From Vulcanisaeta sp. UBA163 (GTDB lineage Archaea > Thermoproteota > Thermoprotei > Thermoproteales > Thermocladiaceae), in contig DAJV01000085.1 of NCBI GenBank assembly GCA_002496475.1, positions 5,421-12,041 of the forward strand: a stretch of DNA of 6,621 nt, given 5' to 3'. Of this stretch, positions 6,203 through 6,621 are shown in pieces. Both the position numbers and the translations under genes were made by a program. A model generated the notes under the pieces. The model was not told the DNA's origin and did no database searches. It saw only the letters and a program-made list of their open reading frames with translations. The first letter of the stretch is position 1. The number at the start of each line of letters is the position of its first letter.

Positions 6203-6319
6203 TTATTGCATAAAGCCCATATATTATATACTATATATGTAAAAATAATAGTGTATTTTAGCAACAATTAAATAAATAATTATTTATAATAATTAAATAA
6301 CAAATATATAAACCCAAGA
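6203..6319. other. A/T-rich intergenic block with AT palindromes
   Basis: Apart from scattered G and C, this stretch is A and T. It holds CATATAT/ATATATG (6218-6224 and 6233-6239), a perfect 16-base AT palindrome (6272-6287), two copies of AATTAAATAA (6267-6276 and 6291-6300) and a second TATA-like AATATATAAA (6303-6312). No protein-like frame is seen. It separates the minus-strand CBS promoter from the forward sRNA promoter. Such features arise easily in AT-rich DNA, so no function is assigned. Confidence 0.5.
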
Positions 6320-6330
6320 CTTTTTAAATC
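6320..6330 (+). promoter_or_regulatory. TATA box for the C/D box sRNA candidate
   Basis: CTTTTTAAATC is centred at about 6325. The expected start, about 26 bases on, falls at 6351, essentially at the C box (6350-6356). This is what an independently transcribed C/D guide RNA would show. Confidence 0.6.
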
Positions 6331-6347
6331 CGAGCAGGCAACAATGC

Positions 6348-6405
6348 ATGTGATGAGTAGGGACCTCGCCGTCCGGATAAATGACGAATTTGCCGAGTGC
6401 TGAGT
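6348..6405 (+). ncRNA. Candidate C/D box guide sRNA (2'-O-methylation guide)
   Basis: The four boxes occur in order and at archaeal sRNA scale. The C box GTGATGA (6350-6356) is a perfect RUGAUGA. CGGA (6374-6377) is a D' box one base off CUGA, and ATGACGA (6381-6387) is a C' box one base off. CTGA (6400-6403) is a perfect D box. The D'-C' spacer is 3 bases, the C'-D guide is 12 bases, the C-D' interval is 17 bases, and C to D spans 54 bases. Such RNAs bind L7Ae, Nop5 and fibrillarin and direct methylation opposite the fifth base upstream of D or D'. The D guide complements ACTCGGCAAAT, a conserved 23S segment, and the D' guide complements GACGGTGAGG in archaeal 16S with one G-U pair; both targets are recalled, not searched. 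The terminal stem is weak. Ends are approximate. Confidence 0.7.
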
Positions 6406-6466
6406 AAATCATGATCAACCTGTCTTTCAACTAGTTAATACCAATCTACTCCTCATTTTCCATTAC

Positions 6467-6482
6467 TAAAGGATATCCTTTA
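6467..6482. repeat. Perfect 16-base palindrome
   Basis: TAAAGGATATCCTTTA is exactly self-complementary and contains G and C in its core, unlike the AT palindromes further left. It lies about 65 bases upstream of the TATA box of the next gene and about 65 bases after the sRNA D box. It could be a dimeric regulator site. Confidence 0.45.
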
Positions 6483-6544
6483 CAAATTGAAATAGAGAAA
6501 TAGAAATAAAGAACGAAGTACACCGAAAGTACTACACGGGTAAT

Positions 6545-6556
6545 ATTTAAAAATAT
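6545..6556 (+). promoter_or_regulatory. TATA box for the right-edge gene
   Basis: TTTAAAAATATT has its first half centred near 6549, about 26 bases before ATG 6575. This predicts a leaderless mRNA and favours ATG 6575 over the out-of-frame ATG 6562. Confidence 0.5.
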
Positions 6557-6574
6557 TAAATATGGTAATTACCT

Positions 6575-6621
6575 ATGACGAGGAAAGCCCTAGCACTAGT
6601 ACTACCCGCGTTAATACTCCT
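6575..6621 (+). CDS. Start of a probable secreted or membrane protein (partial)
   Basis: The frame from ATG 6575 runs off the right edge after 15 full codons. Residues 2-4 (Thr-Arg-Lys) form a short basic n-region, followed by a run of Ala, Leu, Val and Pro with no charge. This is what a signal peptide or first transmembrane segment looks like. TATA spacing supports this start. ATG 6562 in another frame is also open to the edge, but it is only about 13 bases from the TATA centre and gives a Thr/Ser-rich product. Nothing more can be said about function. Confidence 0.55.
   Translation, partial: MTRKALALVLPALIL

Noticed and set aside
6203..6319. Replication origin in the A/T-rich block
   Set aside because: No origin recognition box-like repeats and no cdc6/orc gene are present; AT richness alone is not enough.
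6344..6403. A 19-residue reading frame from ATG 6344 to TGA 6403
   Set aside because: Its internal ATG and its stop are parts of the C box and D box. The C/D sRNA explains the boxes, the spacing and the rRNA complementarity; a peptide explains none of them.
1..6621. Mobile element, CRISPR array, toxin-antitoxin or defence system
   Set aside because: I found no transposase, terminal inverted repeats, regularly spaced repeats, or toxin or nuclease-like small genes on either strand.

Overview
The window looks like ordinary chromosome of a hyperthermophilic crenarchaeon, most like the Vulcanisaeta/Caldivirga branch of Thermoproteales. This placement is inferred from four things: an archaeal aIF2-beta, heavy use of AGG for arginine, archaeal A/T-rich TATA elements, and starts mostly placed about 25-29 bases after a TATA centre. 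The last point means most mRNAs should be leaderless, and it helps decide several GTG and ATG starts.

Layout, left to right. Positions 1-90 hold the 3' end of an unrecognised forward gene. Next are two minus-strand genes: a CCG-domain (HdrB/GlpC-like) iron-sulfur protein and an ACT-domain protein with a possible V4R-like C-terminal ligand-binding domain. A divergent intergenic region of about 220 bases leads into three forward genes, each with its own promoter: aIF2-beta, a B12-binding-type radical SAM enzyme, and a small MFS transporter. The MFS gene converges on a minus-strand two-CBS-domain protein. After that comes an A/T-rich stretch of about 400 bases without a protein gene, and then the first codons of a probable secreted or membrane protein at the right edge.

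The most interesting element is in that last gap. A 54-base stretch at 6350-6403 has the architecture of an archaeal C/D box guide sRNA: a perfect C box, an approximate D'/C' pair and a perfect D box. A TATA box is centred about 25 bases before the C box. Its D guide is complementary to a conserved 23S rRNA segment and its D' guide to a conserved 16S segment, both recalled from memory. If real, this is a stand-alone guide RNA directing ribose methylation in both ribosomal subunits.

The genes do not form one operon or pathway. They are a mosaic of translation (aIF2-beta, sRNA), redox or cofactor chemistry (CCG protein, radical SAM), ligand sensing (ACT and CBS proteins) and transport (MFS). 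I saw no insertion sequence, CRISPR array, tRNA or rRNA gene.
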